Origin: Streptomyces sp. IMTB 2501
GTDB taxonomy: Bacteria; Actinomycetota; Actinomycetes; Streptomycetales; Streptomycetaceae
Direction of reading: 5' to 3'
Assembly: GCF_001953885.1 (NCBI RefSeq)
Contig: NZ_MQUS01000001.1
Location: forward strand, 372,001 to 436,000
Length of the DNA: 64,000 nucleotides
Shown: positions 26,456 through 34,711 of the stretch, one piece after another
Layout of the letters: each line of letters starts with the position of its first letter
How positions within the stretch are numbered: position 1 is the stretch's first letter
Notes under the pieces: generated by a model
What the model saw: only the letters and a program-made list of their open reading frames with translations
Database searches by the model: none
What the model was told of the DNA's origin: nothing
Position numbers and translations under genes: made by a program

Positions 26456-27307
26456 ATGCCAGATCAGATAGCGGGCCTTCCGCAGCTGCGCGGGGACTGC
26501 GCGAGCTGCTTCGGGCTGTGCTGTGTCGCCCTGCCCTTCGCCGCGTCCGCCGACTTCGCGCTGAACAAGCCCGCCGGCAAGCCGTGCCCGAACCTCCAGG
26601 GCGACCACCGCTGCGGCATCCACGCCGACCTGCGGAAGAAGGGTTTCACCGGCTGCACGGTCTACGACTGCTTCGGCGCCGGACAGAAGGTCTCGCAGCT
26701 CACCTTCGGCGGGCAGGACTGGCGTACGGGATCCAAGGAGCACGCGCGCCGGATGTTCGACGTGTTCCCGGTCGTACGGCAGCTGCACGAGTTGCTGTGG
26801 TACCTGACCGAGGCGCTCGGCTTGGCCGCCGCCGGCCCCGTCCGTCCCGACCTGCGGCGGGCACGGGAGGAGACCGAGCGGCTGACCCGGCAGAGCCCCG
26901 AGGAACTGGCCGCGCTGGATGTGGCCGCGTACCGGCAGCAGGTCAATGTGCTGCTGCTGCGCACCAGCGAGCTGGCCCGGGCCGGTGCCGGCGGCGGAAA
27001 AGGCGGCAAGAAGGGCAAGGGCAAGGACCGCCGGGGCGCGGATCTCATCGGGGCCCGGCTCCGGGGCGCCGATCTGCGCGGGGCGAGTCTGCGCGGCGCG
27101 TATCTCATCGCCGCCGACCTCACCGGCGCGGATCTGCGCGACGCGGACATGATCGGCGCGGATCTGCGGGACGCCGACCTGACCGACGCGGACCTCACCG
27201 GTGCCTTTTTCCTCACCCAGCCGCAGCTGAACGCTGCGCGGGGCAGCGCCGGGACCCGGTTGCCGGGGTCAGTCAGCCGGCCGGTGCACTGGACAGCGGG
27301 CCGCTGA
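26456..27307 (+). CDS. Cys-cluster protein with C-terminal pentapeptide repeats
   Basis: 283 residues. The N-terminus has a dense Cys cluster (CASCFGLCCVALPF at about 15-28, then CPNL, HRCGIH, GCTVYDCFG), resembling the YkgJ-type zinc- or Fe-S-binding motif. A helical middle ends in a Lys/Gly linker (KGGKKGKGKDRR). From about 197 to 250 A(D/N)LxG pentapeptide repeats form a short right-handed beta-helix. Role unknown; pentapeptide folds often mimic DNA or mediate contacts. Its last 39 bases overlap the 3' end of the convergent P450 gene. Confidence 0.8.
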   Translation: MPDQIAGLPQLRGDCASCFGLCCVALPFAASADFALNKPAGKPCPNLQGDHRCGIHADLRKKGFTGCTVYDCFGAGQKVSQLTFGGQDWRTGSKEHARRMFDVFPVVRQLHELLWYLTEALGLAAAGPVRPDLRRAREETERLTRQSPEELAALDVAAYRQQVNVLLLRTSELARAGAGGGKGGKKGKGKDRRGADLIGARLRGADLRGASLRGAYLIAADLTGADLRDADMIGADLRDADLTDADLTGAFFLTQPQLNAARGSAGTRLPGSVSRPVHWTAGR

Positions 27308-28861
27308 CGATTCGACGTCCCGCGATGTGGCGTCGTTCGTCTGCGGGTCCGTCGTGGTGGTAGCCGCACGATCCACACAGCCCCGCGCCCCGTTGGGGCG
27401 TTGTTCCAGCCCCAGTCGCAACCCCTCCGGCATCACCGTCAGCCGCTCCGTGACGGTCAGCCGGTACCCCGGGTCGGACGTCAGGTCGTAGCGGCGCAGC
27501 AGCAGGCCGAGGACCAGTGTCGCCTCGTGCAGGGCGAACTGGCGGCCGATGCAGGCCCGTGCGCCGGTGCCGAACGGCTTGAAGGTGTGCGGGGGCCGGG
27601 AGCGTACGGCCTGCGCGTCGAAGCGGTCCGGGTCGAACCGCTCGGCGTCCTCGCCCCACACCTCGGGGTCGCGGTGCAGCATCGGTGTCAGCACCAGCGC
27701 CCAGCCGCCCCGGAGCATCGGATGGTCGTCGGCCAGGACCGTGTCGTGCCGGGCCTCGCGGGCGAAGGCCGGTGCGGTCGGCCACAGGCGCAGCGACTCG
27801 TCCAGCACCCGGCGGACGTAGCGCAGCTTGGCGACCTGGTCGTAGCCGGGCTGTGCGGTGTCGCCCCAGACGCGGTCCACCTCGGCGCGGGCCCGGGCGG
27901 CGATCTCGGGGTGCCGGGCGAGGTAGTACAGGGCGAAGGAGAGCGCGCCCGAGGTGGTCTCGTGGCCCGCGACCAGGAACGTGATCACCTGCTTGCGGAC
28001 GTTCTGTGCCGACAGCTTCTCGCCCGTCTGCGGATGTGCCGTCTCCAGCATCCGGTCCAGCAGGTCGCCGTCCCCGCGGCCCGAGCGGCGCCGGTCCGCG
28101 ACCAGGTCGTCGACCGTGCGGTTGAGATAGGCCATGTCGGCCGCGTTGCGCCGGGCGGCGGCACGCAGTACCAGCGGGGCCAGCGGCCCGGGCACGCTGT
28201 TCAGCCGCTGGGCATAGGTGAGCGTGCCGACCATCGCGGTGACGAAGGGGTGCGGCCGCTCCCGTTCGAAGGAGCCGAAGTCGTGCCCGAACCCGGTCCG
28301 CGCGATCGTCTCCAGCGTCAGCTTGGTCATGTCCCCGGGCACGTCCACCGTGCGCCCGGCCGCCGCCTCGCGGTCCCAGTGATCGGTCAACCGCCCGGCG
28401 ACCGCCAGCATCATCCCGTGGTAGCCCGCCATGGCCTCCCGGCTGAAGCCGGGCGCCAGGACGTCGTGCGCCAGCTGCCAGTTGGGCTCGTGGTTGTAGG
28501 CGGTGAACAGGCCGTCCCCGGCGACCGGCCGCAGATTGGCCACGCCCAGCCCGACGTGCTTGGCGAACCGGGACTCGTCGGCCAGGTCCGCGGCCAGCCG
28601 TGCGCCCCACACGAACACGAACTCCTTGCCGAAGGCCCGGCGCCGGAAGATCGGTCCCAGGTCGCGCGCGAGGCGCATCGAGTCCTGCACAGGGGTGCGC
28701 CGGTCGGCGCCGAGCACATCGCCGAGCAGCGGCAGCCGGCGCGGCGGATGCGGGATGCGGTGCAGCTCGGGCCAGCCCTGCTCGGCGCTCCGGAAACCCT
28801 TCGGCAGGCCTGTGTCCGTGGGCTGTGTGGTCCCCGCCATCGTCTGCGTGGTCTCCGCCAT
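27269..28861 (-). CDS. Cytochrome P450, CYP102B-like heme domain without reductase
   Basis: 530 residues from ATG 28861 (AAGGGAGA upstream). BM3-like landmarks: FTAYNHEPNWQLAHDVLAPGFS, I-helix FLVAGHETTSGALSFALYYLARHP, ESLRLWPTAPAF, heme loop FGTGARACIGRQF with Cys437. The end lacks FMN/FAD domains and trails into a polar tail after about residue 485. Relatives in Streptomyces hydroxylate medium-chain fatty acids with external redox partners. Divergent from a TetR gene with a long inverted repeat between, suggesting substrate-induced control as in P450 BM3. Confidence 0.9.
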   Translation of the reverse strand: MAETTQTMAGTTQPTDTGLPKGFRSAEQGWPELHRIPHPPRRLPLLGDVLGADRRTPVQDSMRLARDLGPIFRRRAFGKEFVFVWGARLAADLADESRFAKHVGLGVANLRPVAGDGLFTAYNHEPNWQLAHDVLAPGFSREAMAGYHGMMLAVAGRLTDHWDREAAAGRTVDVPGDMTKLTLETIARTGFGHDFGSFERERPHPFVTAMVGTLTYAQRLNSVPGPLAPLVLRAAARRNAADMAYLNRTVDDLVADRRRSGRGDGDLLDRMLETAHPQTGEKLSAQNVRKQVITFLVAGHETTSGALSFALYYLARHPEIAARARAEVDRVWGDTAQPGYDQVAKLRYVRRVLDESLRLWPTAPAFAREARHDTVLADDHPMLRGGWALVLTPMLHRDPEVWGEDAERFDPDRFDAQAVRSRPPHTFKPFGTGARACIGRQFALHEATLVLGLLLRRYDLTSDPGYRLTVTERLTVMPEGLRLGLEQRPNGARGCVDRAATTTTDPQTNDATSRDVESSAARCPVHRPAD

Positions 28862-28930
28862 GTCGCCGATCTCCCTTGATCCAGCGGACCGTTGAATCTG
28901 TGATGCGCGGCTGTGACAAGCGCGTGTTGT

Positions 28931-28980
28931 ACGTGGATTCAATAACCGGTTTCAGTCTGGTCCGCTTGTTGAACCCACGT
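28931..28980. promoter_or_regulatory. Long inverted repeat between P450 and tetR
   Basis: ACGTGGATTCAATAA (28931-28945) and TTGTTGAACCCACGT (28966-28980) are reverse complements at 13 of 15 positions, 20 bases apart, in the shared promoter region of the divergent genes. Probable TetR operator, analogous in position to Bm3R1 sites. Confidence 0.6.
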
Positions 28981-28996
28981 CAAGTAAAGTGAGGCC

Positions 28997-29602
28997 ATGT
29001 CCGCGAACCAGGGGGAGCGCGCCCGGCGCCGACTCAGCACCGAGGAACGCCGTGAGCAGCTGCTGTCGGTCGGGGCGAAGCTGTTCTCGGAGAGCCCGTA
29101 CGACGACGTGTGGATCGAGCAGGTCGCCGAGATCGCCGGAGTGTCCCGGGGGCTGCTGTACCACTACTTCCCGACCAAGCGGGACTTCTTCGCCGCGGTC
29201 GTCGAGCGCCAGAGCGAGCGGATGCTGCGCATGACGGCGGCGGTGCCCGGAGTTCCGGTGCGCGAGCAGCTCACCGCCGGCCTCGACGCCTACCTCGGCT
29301 ACGTCCAGGCCCACGCCCACGGCTTCCGCGCCTTCCATCGCGCCGACGCGGCCGGCGACCAGGCCGTACGCCGGGTCTATCAGCGGGCCCTTGCCGCCCA
29401 GGAGCGGCAGATCCTGGCCGCGCTCGCCGCCGACCCCGAGTTCGGTCCCGTCTTCGAGAGCGCCCCGCAGGTCCGGCTGGCCGTGCGCGGCTGGCTCGCC
29501 TTCACCACGGCCGTGTGCCTGGAGTGGCTGCGCGACGGCGAGTTGACCCGTGAGCAGGTGCGTGACCTGTGTGCGCGGGCGCTGTTGGGTGTCATCGCCT
29601 GA
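28997..29602 (+). CDS. TetR-family regulator, likely repressor of the divergent P450
   Basis: 201 residues; ATG at 28997 after AGTGAGGCC. HTH VWIEQVAEIAGVSRGLLYHYFPTKRDFFAAVV (about 38-69), then a C-terminal ligand domain with the lipid/fatty-acid-type FHRADAAGDQAVRRVY. It lies 135 bases from the P450 start. The inverted repeat at 28931-28980 ends 16 bases before its ATG. Confidence 0.9.
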   Translation: MSANQGERARRRLSTEERREQLLSVGAKLFSESPYDDVWIEQVAEIAGVSRGLLYHYFPTKRDFFAAVVERQSERMLRMTAAVPGVPVREQLTAGLDAYLGYVQAHAHGFRAFHRADAAGDQAVRRVYQRALAAQERQILAALAADPEFGPVFESAPQVRLAVRGWLAFTTAVCLEWLRDGELTREQVRDLCARALLGVIA

Positions 29603-29652
29603 TCCCTGCCGCCGGTGGGGAGTGGTTGGCGTGCGCTCTGATCTCCGATAGG

Positions 29653-29671
29653 TTAGGCAAGGCTTACCTAA
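29653..29671. promoter_or_regulatory. Iron box (DmdR/DtxR-type operator)
   Basis: TTAGGCAAGGCTTACCTAA is a 19-base imperfect palindrome close to the Streptomyces DmdR1 consensus TTAGGTTAGGCTAACCTAA. It lies 11 bases before the DUF2470 start codon and touches the AGGAGG ribosome site, so iron-loaded repressor should block expression. Confidence 0.82.
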
Positions 29672-29682
29672 GGAGGTCTCGG

Positions 29683-30408
29683 ATGGGTGACACGCAGGAC
29701 TGGACGGCCGCACCCGGCGCGGCGGAACGGGCACGGTCGGTGCTGGCCGCCGCCTGGTCGTGTGCGGTGACCGCGGACGGTGCCCGCGAGGAGTACGTCG
29801 GCGCGCACACAGTGACCGACGAGGGAGCCGTACGGCTGGCGGTGCCCGACGACAGCGCCCTGTTCACGGCGGCCGTCTGCGCCCCGCGTCAAGATCCCTC
29901 CGCCGTAGTGGAGTTCGCCGACGTGGCCCCCGTACCCGTACGCGGCCGGATCCGGGCCCGGCTCTATCTCGCCGGCTGGTTCGCCCCGGACCGCGGCACC
30001 CTGCTGTTCCGGCCCACGCGGGTGGTGCTGCGGCAGTCCTCCGGAGCCGTGGTCATCGACCTCGACGACTTCGCCGCCGCCCGGCCCGACCCGCTCGCGT
30101 GCGCCGAGGCCCGGCTCCTCACCCACCTCGCCGACGCCCACCCGGACGCCGTCGAGCGGCTGACCCGCCTCGTGCGACCGGAGAGCCTGCACGCCGCGAC
30201 CCGCGTGCTGCCCCTCGCCGTCGACCGGCACGGACTGACGCTGCGCATCGAGCGCACCCGCGCCCACGGCGACGTACGGCTGCCCTTCCACACGCCCGCC
30301 GACGACGTCGCCCAGCTCACCGAGCGTATGCACGCCCTGCTGGCACAGGCCAGCGCCGCCGCCTGCCCTCGCGCCCTACAGCGGCAGCGCGCAGACGGCG
30401 ACCGGTGA
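29683..30408 (+). CDS. DUF2470 / HugZ-like heme-associated protein, iron regulated
   Basis: 241 residues; AGGAGG eight bases before the ATG. An FMN-binding split-barrel-like N-terminal half (about 20-140) is followed by a DUF2470 region (ARLLTHLADAHPDAVERLTRLV, LPLAVDRHGLTLRIE, VRLPFHTPADDVAQLTERMHALL). DUF2470 is the C-terminal domain of HugZ-type heme oxygenases and of related heme-binding proteins. The iron box directly upstream supports a role in heme iron use or handling. Its 3' end overlaps the convergent lactonase gene by 33 bases. Confidence 0.82.
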   Translation: MGDTQDWTAAPGAAERARSVLAAAWSCAVTADGAREEYVGAHTVTDEGAVRLAVPDDSALFTAAVCAPRQDPSAVVEFADVAPVPVRGRIRARLYLAGWFAPDRGTLLFRPTRVVLRQSSGAVVIDLDDFAAARPDPLACAEARLLTHLADAHPDAVERLTRLVRPESLHAATRVLPLAVDRHGLTLRIERTRAHGDVRLPFHTPADDVAQLTERMHALLAQASAAACPRALQRQRADGDR

Positions 30409-31575
30409 GGCGAACGGCGCGCCGGCCGAGCGGAGTTCACCACTCGCCCGGTCCACCTGGAAGACCGTGACCGTACCCGAGTGCTGGTTCGCCGCGAACA
30501 GCAGCCCGCCGTCCGGCGAGAGCGCGATCTGCCGCGGGAAGTCCCCGCCCACCGGCACGGTGCCGAGCAGTCGCAGCCGGGCGACGTCGTCCTCGATCGC
30601 GTACCGCGCGAGGGTGTTGTCGCCCCGGTTGGCCAGGAACGCGTACCCGCCGTCCGCCGTCACCGCGAACTGCGCCGGGTAGTTGGTGCCGCCGCCCGAG
30701 CCCGTGGACTGCGGCTCGCCGATAGTCAGCCGGCCGGAGGCCGGATCGTAGGCGCAGACGGTGGCCGTGTCGTCCACCTCGTCGGCCAGATAGGCGTGGC
30801 GGCCGCCCGGATGGAACGTCAGATGGCGCGGGCCGGCCCCGGGCCGGGTGTGCGCCTGCGCCACCTCCGTCAGCGTGCCCTTCGCCTGGTCGAGGCGGTA
30901 GCTGTAGACGGTGTCGGTACCGAGGTCGACCGCGAGGACATGGCCGCCGTCCGGGGCGGTGATGAACTGGTGCGCGTGCGGCCCGTCCTGACCCGGACCC
31001 GGTGCCGGGGTGGTGTGCGTGACCAGGTCGGTGCGCTCGCCGAGGGCGCCGGAGGCGTCGATCGGATGCACGGCGACACTGCCGGAGCCGTAGTTCGCGC
31101 TCAGCAGCCAGCGTCCGCAGGGGTGCACCGACAGATGGCAGGGGCCCGCGCCGCCCGTGCCGCGGGTGCCGAGGAGGTGCCGGTCGGCGAGGCGTACGGC
31201 CGTCACCCCGCCGTCCTGGCGCTCGTCCACCGCGTACAGCGTGCGGCCGTCCGGGTGGACGGCGAGATACGACGGGTCGGGGACTCCGGTGAGTGTGCCG
31301 GAGCCGGTGATCCGGCCGGTCCCCGGGTCGTAGGAAGCCAGCCCGATGCCGGTGCCGCCGCCGTCGGCCGAGGTGTAGGTGCCGATGTAGAGCGGCCGGG
31401 GGCCGGACTCGCCGCGGGGCGGTGCGGCGGCCCGCGGCGCGTCGGCCTCACGTGCGGGGCCGGCCGGCGGGGCCGCCGGAGACGGGACCGCCAGCACGGC
31501 CGCCGCGCTCGTCACGGCCCCGACGAACCGGCGTCTGCTCCAGTGCCGGTCCGTCCCCGCTTCCTCCGTGTCCAT
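30376..31575 (-). CDS. Secreted lactonase-family beta-propeller (6-phosphogluconolactonase-like)
   Basis: 399 residues, ATG 31575. The twin-arginine signal WSRRRFVGAVTSAAAVLAV (about 13-31) indicates Tat export. The seven-bladed YkgB/Pgl-type propeller shows YIGTYTSADGGGTGIGLASYD, PSYLAVHPDGRTLYAVDE, GPCHLSVHPCGRWLLSANYGSGSV, GPRHLTFHPGGRHAYLADE and a final FPRQIALSPDGGLLFAANQHS. Export makes a pentose-phosphate role unlikely; it may hydrolyse an extracellular lactone. Confidence 0.85.
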   Translation of the reverse strand: MDTEEAGTDRHWSRRRFVGAVTSAAAVLAVPSPAAPPAGPAREADAPRAAAPPRGESGPRPLYIGTYTSADGGGTGIGLASYDPGTGRITGSGTLTGVPDPSYLAVHPDGRTLYAVDERQDGGVTAVRLADRHLLGTRGTGGAGPCHLSVHPCGRWLLSANYGSGSVAVHPIDASGALGERTDLVTHTTPAPGPGQDGPHAHQFITAPDGGHVLAVDLGTDTVYSYRLDQAKGTLTEVAQAHTRPGAGPRHLTFHPGGRHAYLADEVDDTATVCAYDPASGRLTIGEPQSTGSGGGTNYPAQFAVTADGGYAFLANRGDNTLARYAIEDDVARLRLLGTVPVGGDFPRQIALSPDGGLLFAANQHSGTVTVFQVDRASGELRSAGAPFASPVAVCALPL

Positions 31576-31680
31576 GCCGCACCTCAGGCCGTCGCTCGCC
31601 CCGGTCGTGACAGCCACCTTGGCCCTTGCACCCGGCAACGGCAAGCAGGGCAACGGAGGTTGCATACCGCGCAACGCGAT

Positions 31681-32730
31681 CTACCAGTCGCCGTCCTCGA
31701 CCGGCTTGCCCGGCGCGTCCTTCAGCGGGGTCACCTGGTCCTCGGACGGCGGCTGCCACGGATCCAGGTCGTCCCCGAGCCATTCGCCGGCAGGCTTGAC
31801 GGCCTCCAGGGTGTCCGTGGGAGCCAGATCCTCGGCATCGGCGTCGTAGTAGTCGTACCAGGGCAGGCCCGCGCTCGTGTACGCCGCCCGGTCCACCGGT
31901 GACGGCGGGGGCGCCTCGCCCGTGATGCGCCGCCACTGCGGCGGTGTGACCAGGTGCACGAACACACGCCCGGCGGGCTGCTCGGACCAGTCCGTCAACG
32001 GCCGGTCGTCCCGGTAGACCTCCTGGCGCATGGTGCCGCCCACGCCGAGACCCATCGCGGCGCCGCCGAACCGCGGCGCGCCCGGGGCGGACGGTGCGCC
32101 CGGGGCGGACGCCATCATCGCCATCGGCGCGCCGTACCCGCCAGCCGCCCCGGCCGCCAGGGCCCTGCGCCGCTCCTCCGCACGCTCCCGCTCGCGACGC
32201 CGCCACTCGGTGAGCAGCGGCTCCTTCAGCGGGAACGACTGCAGCTGCACTCCGCCCCACACCTCCTCGCCGGTGACCTGCCCCTCCACCGTCGCGCCGA
32301 GACCCAGCGGCACCGCGACGAACTGGCGGACCGTGCCCTTTCCGGAGTTGATGCCGTCCAGCCAGGGCTGGCGGGGCAGCACCACGTAGTTCTGCGGATC
32401 CCGGGTGAGACGGTCGCTCCAGGGCCGCCCGGACACCGCGCACACCTTGCCGACCCCGACCTGGAGCGCGGCCGGCTCCGTCGTACCGGAGAAGCTCAGC
32501 CACATCGCCTCGCGCAGGTACACCGGCAGCATCACGCCACCACGCGCCCGCCACTCCTCGGGAACCGTGTCGGCGTGGTCCGCCACCCGCCGGACCGGGA
32601 ACTCGCCCAGCCCCGGCGGCAGCGGATGCGTGCCCGTCTCCGGCAGCCGCAGCGTGCGGACGAACCGCACCGCCACCCCGCCCGGCAGCCGCAGTGTGTT
32701 TCCGTCGATCCGCACCCCGGAACCAGTCAT
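31681..32730 (-). CDS. Conserved Streptomyces protein of unknown function
   Basis: 349 residues from ATG 32730 (GAAGGGGG upstream; a GTG at 32772 is in frame but its ribosome site would touch it). No family recognised. An N-terminal beta-rich region (GGVAVRFVRTLRLPETG, GGVMLPVYLREAMWLSF, VGVGKVCAVSGRPW, NYVVLPRQPWLDGI) precedes an Arg/Glu-rich helix (about 200-220), a Met/Ala/Gly/Pro low-complexity linker (222-255) and an acidic Trp-containing tail. Cytoplasmic. Lies 63 bases beyond the FUSC gene in the same orientation, possibly one operon. Confidence 0.75.
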   Translation of the reverse strand: MTGSGVRIDGNTLRLPGGVAVRFVRTLRLPETGTHPLPPGLGEFPVRRVADHADTVPEEWRARGGVMLPVYLREAMWLSFSGTTEPAALQVGVGKVCAVSGRPWSDRLTRDPQNYVVLPRQPWLDGINSGKGTVRQFVAVPLGLGATVEGQVTGEEVWGGVQLQSFPLKEPLLTEWRRRERERAEERRRALAAGAAGGYGAPMAMMASAPGAPSAPGAPRFGGAAMGLGVGGTMRQEVYRDDRPLTDWSEQPAGRVFVHLVTPPQWRRITGEAPPPSPVDRAAYTSAGLPWYDYYDADAEDLAPTDTLEAVKPAGEWLGDDLDPWQPPSEDQVTPLKDAPGKPVEDGDW

Positions 32731-32793
32731 CCGGTCGCCCCCTTCGCCCTGCTCTCGCATCGGAACGCTCACCTCCCGTGAGTGCGTTCGTCC

Positions 32794-34047
32794 TCACCGA
32801 GAACGTTCGCCGAACCCCGTACGGTTCCGCCACAGCTCCTCCTGCACCCCGAGCCGTTCGCGCAGCCGGGTCATCCGGGGCAGCTTCGCCCGGTGCTCGC
32901 GCGAGACCCGGTCGAGTTCCTCCAGCAGGCGGCGGGTGCGGTGCTCGGTGTTCAGCTCGTCGACGATCCGGGTCGTCTCGGTCAGCACGGCGCCGAGCAG
33001 CTGCCAGTTGGCCCAGTCCTTGGCGACCTCCTCGCGCAGCAGCTCGGCCAGCCGGTCCCGGGTGCCGGCCGCGGCGTGCAGCTCGGCGGTCAGCCGGGCC
33101 TCCGCCGCGTCGGCGTTCTCGCTCAGCTGGGTGGTGACCAGCACCGCGAAGCTGACCACCGCGTCGCCGATCTCCGACAGCAGCTGCTCCACGGTCGCCC
33201 CGACCCGGGGCGGGAACAGGTCCTCGGCGCCGCGCGCCTTCGCCAGGTCCGTGAAGGACCGGGCCAGCACCCGCAGGACCACGGTGCAGATCTCCAGCGT
33301 GTCCAGACCGGTGCGCAGCACCACCCGGTGCAGCAGCCCCTCCTTGACGCGCGGATTGAGCCGCAGGCTGTCCTCGGCCTGCCGCAGGGACGCGTCCACA
33401 TGGGCGATGTGCTGGTCCAGCAGGCGTGCCTCGTGCAGCCGCGCGGCCGCCCGTTCCCAGGGGGTCCGGCCGGCGGCCTCCTCGCCCATCCGCAGCATCA
33501 ACTGCCGTACCCGGCGCGCCAGGTCCCCGATCGAGCGGCCCGCCTCGTCCACCCACACCGGCGGTGGCAGCAGCAGGTTGCAGGCCGTGCCGACGACCGC
33601 GCCGATCAGCGTCTCCACGATCCGCGCCCAGGCGGTGAACCCGACGGTGGTGACCCCGAGCACCAGCATGGCGCTGATCGCCACCTCGGCCACGTACTCG
33701 TCGACCCGCACCAGGTGCCCGACGGTCAGCGCGGCCACGATCAGCAGGGCGAGGCTCCACCAGGTCAGCCCCACCAGCACGCTGAAGGCGATGGCGACCA
33801 GCACTCCGGCCACCACCGAGTTCACCCGTCGGATGCCGTTGGTGAGGGTGGCGTAGAAGGTCACCTGGACGACCAGCAGCGCGGTCAGGGGGGCCGTGAG
33901 CGGGGCCGGCTCGGGGCTCAGCCGCAGGGCGACGACGTAGGCGATCGTCGCCGCCGTCGCCGACCGCAGCGTCTGGACCACCACCGGCTCCCGGCGGCGC
34001 TTCAGCAGGCGCAGGAGCCCCGCGTTCCACTTGCGTACGTCGTGCAT
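32794..34047 (-). CDS. FUSC/aromatic-acid-exporter-type membrane protein
   Basis: 417 residues, ATG 34047. The N-terminal half has about five to six membrane helices (TAATIAYVVALRLS, LTALLVVQVTFYATL, VVAGVLVAIAFSVLVGLTWW, ISAMLVLGVTTVGF, IGAVVGTACNLLLPP). The C-terminal half is long, charged and helical (coiled-coil-like, about 160-410). This is the FUSC architecture of efflux proteins for aromatic acids. It is followed by the unknown protein at 31681. Confidence 0.82.
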   Translation of the reverse strand: MHDVRKWNAGLLRLLKRRREPVVVQTLRSATAATIAYVVALRLSPEPAPLTAPLTALLVVQVTFYATLTNGIRRVNSVVAGVLVAIAFSVLVGLTWWSLALLIVAALTVGHLVRVDEYVAEVAISAMLVLGVTTVGFTAWARIVETLIGAVVGTACNLLLPPPVWVDEAGRSIGDLARRVRQLMLRMGEEAAGRTPWERAAARLHEARLLDQHIAHVDASLRQAEDSLRLNPRVKEGLLHRVVLRTGLDTLEICTVVLRVLARSFTDLAKARGAEDLFPPRVGATVEQLLSEIGDAVVSFAVLVTTQLSENADAAEARLTAELHAAAGTRDRLAELLREEVAKDWANWQLLGAVLTETTRIVDELNTEHRTRRLLEELDRVSREHRAKLPRMTRLRERLGVQEELWRNRTGFGERSR

Positions 34048-34118
34048 CCCTTGGCCTGTTCCCGTTCCTCGGGCGGGACGAACGTGCCGGGACCGAGGAA
34101 CGGGGCTGTCCGCAAGCC

Positions 34119-34613
34119 TCAGGTGCACAGCTTGTCGATGAACGCGGACAGATTGCCCGTCATGCGGGCTATCTGCTGCTCGGTCGTCAGACTCTCCTCG
34201 AAGCGGGCGCCGGACTCCGGCACCTTCCTGCCCCGTACGTACAGCGAACACGCCAGGTCGGTGCACATGTACAGGCCGACCGAGTTGCCCTCGCGGCCCG
34301 CCGCCCCCGCCTTCCGTGCCGCCATCAGCGTGACCCCGCCACCGGGATGCGTGGTCAGACAGACCGAGCACATGCTGCGGTGCAGAAACCCGCGCTGCGC
34401 GGTCTGGAAGCGCAGGGCCACGCCGACGGGCCGGTCGCCCCGTTCGGTGACCAGATAGCTCCGGTCGGGTGCGCCCGGATCTCGCCAGCCCAGGAAATCC
34501 AGGTCGTCCCAGGGGCGTTCGCCGAGGTCCCTCGGGACCGCCAGCCGCTTGGCCTCCCCCTTGGAACAGTTGATAAAGGAGTTGCGGATGTCCTGCTCGG
34601 TGAGCGATCTCAT
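34119..34613 (-). CDS. FBP-domain (EF-G-binding, FusB-like) zinc protein
   Basis: 164 residues. The helical start LTEQDIRNSFINCSKGEAKRL and a treble-clef zinc site formed by SMCSVCLTTHPGG and MCTDLACSLYVRG match the FBP C-terminal domain. FusB-type proteins bind elongation factor G and release it from stalled or fusidic-acid-blocked ribosomes. Whether this one does so is not shown. Divergent from the DUF3626 gene across an AT-rich 98-base gap. Confidence 0.85.
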   Translation of the reverse strand: MRSLTEQDIRNSFINCSKGEAKRLAVPRDLGERPWDDLDFLGWRDPGAPDRSYLVTERGDRPVGVALRFQTAQRGFLHRSMCSVCLTTHPGGGVTLMAARKAGAAGREGNSVGLYMCTDLACSLYVRGRKVPESGARFEESLTTEQQIARMTGNLSAFIDKLCT

Positions 34614-34711
34614 GGGGGAGTCCTTCTGGATTCGTGACCGTGAAGTAATAGGTCTGAACCTAAAGTTATTAGGCTCATAACTATCCTAGGTAGCCATGAG
34701 AGGGTGAGCCA

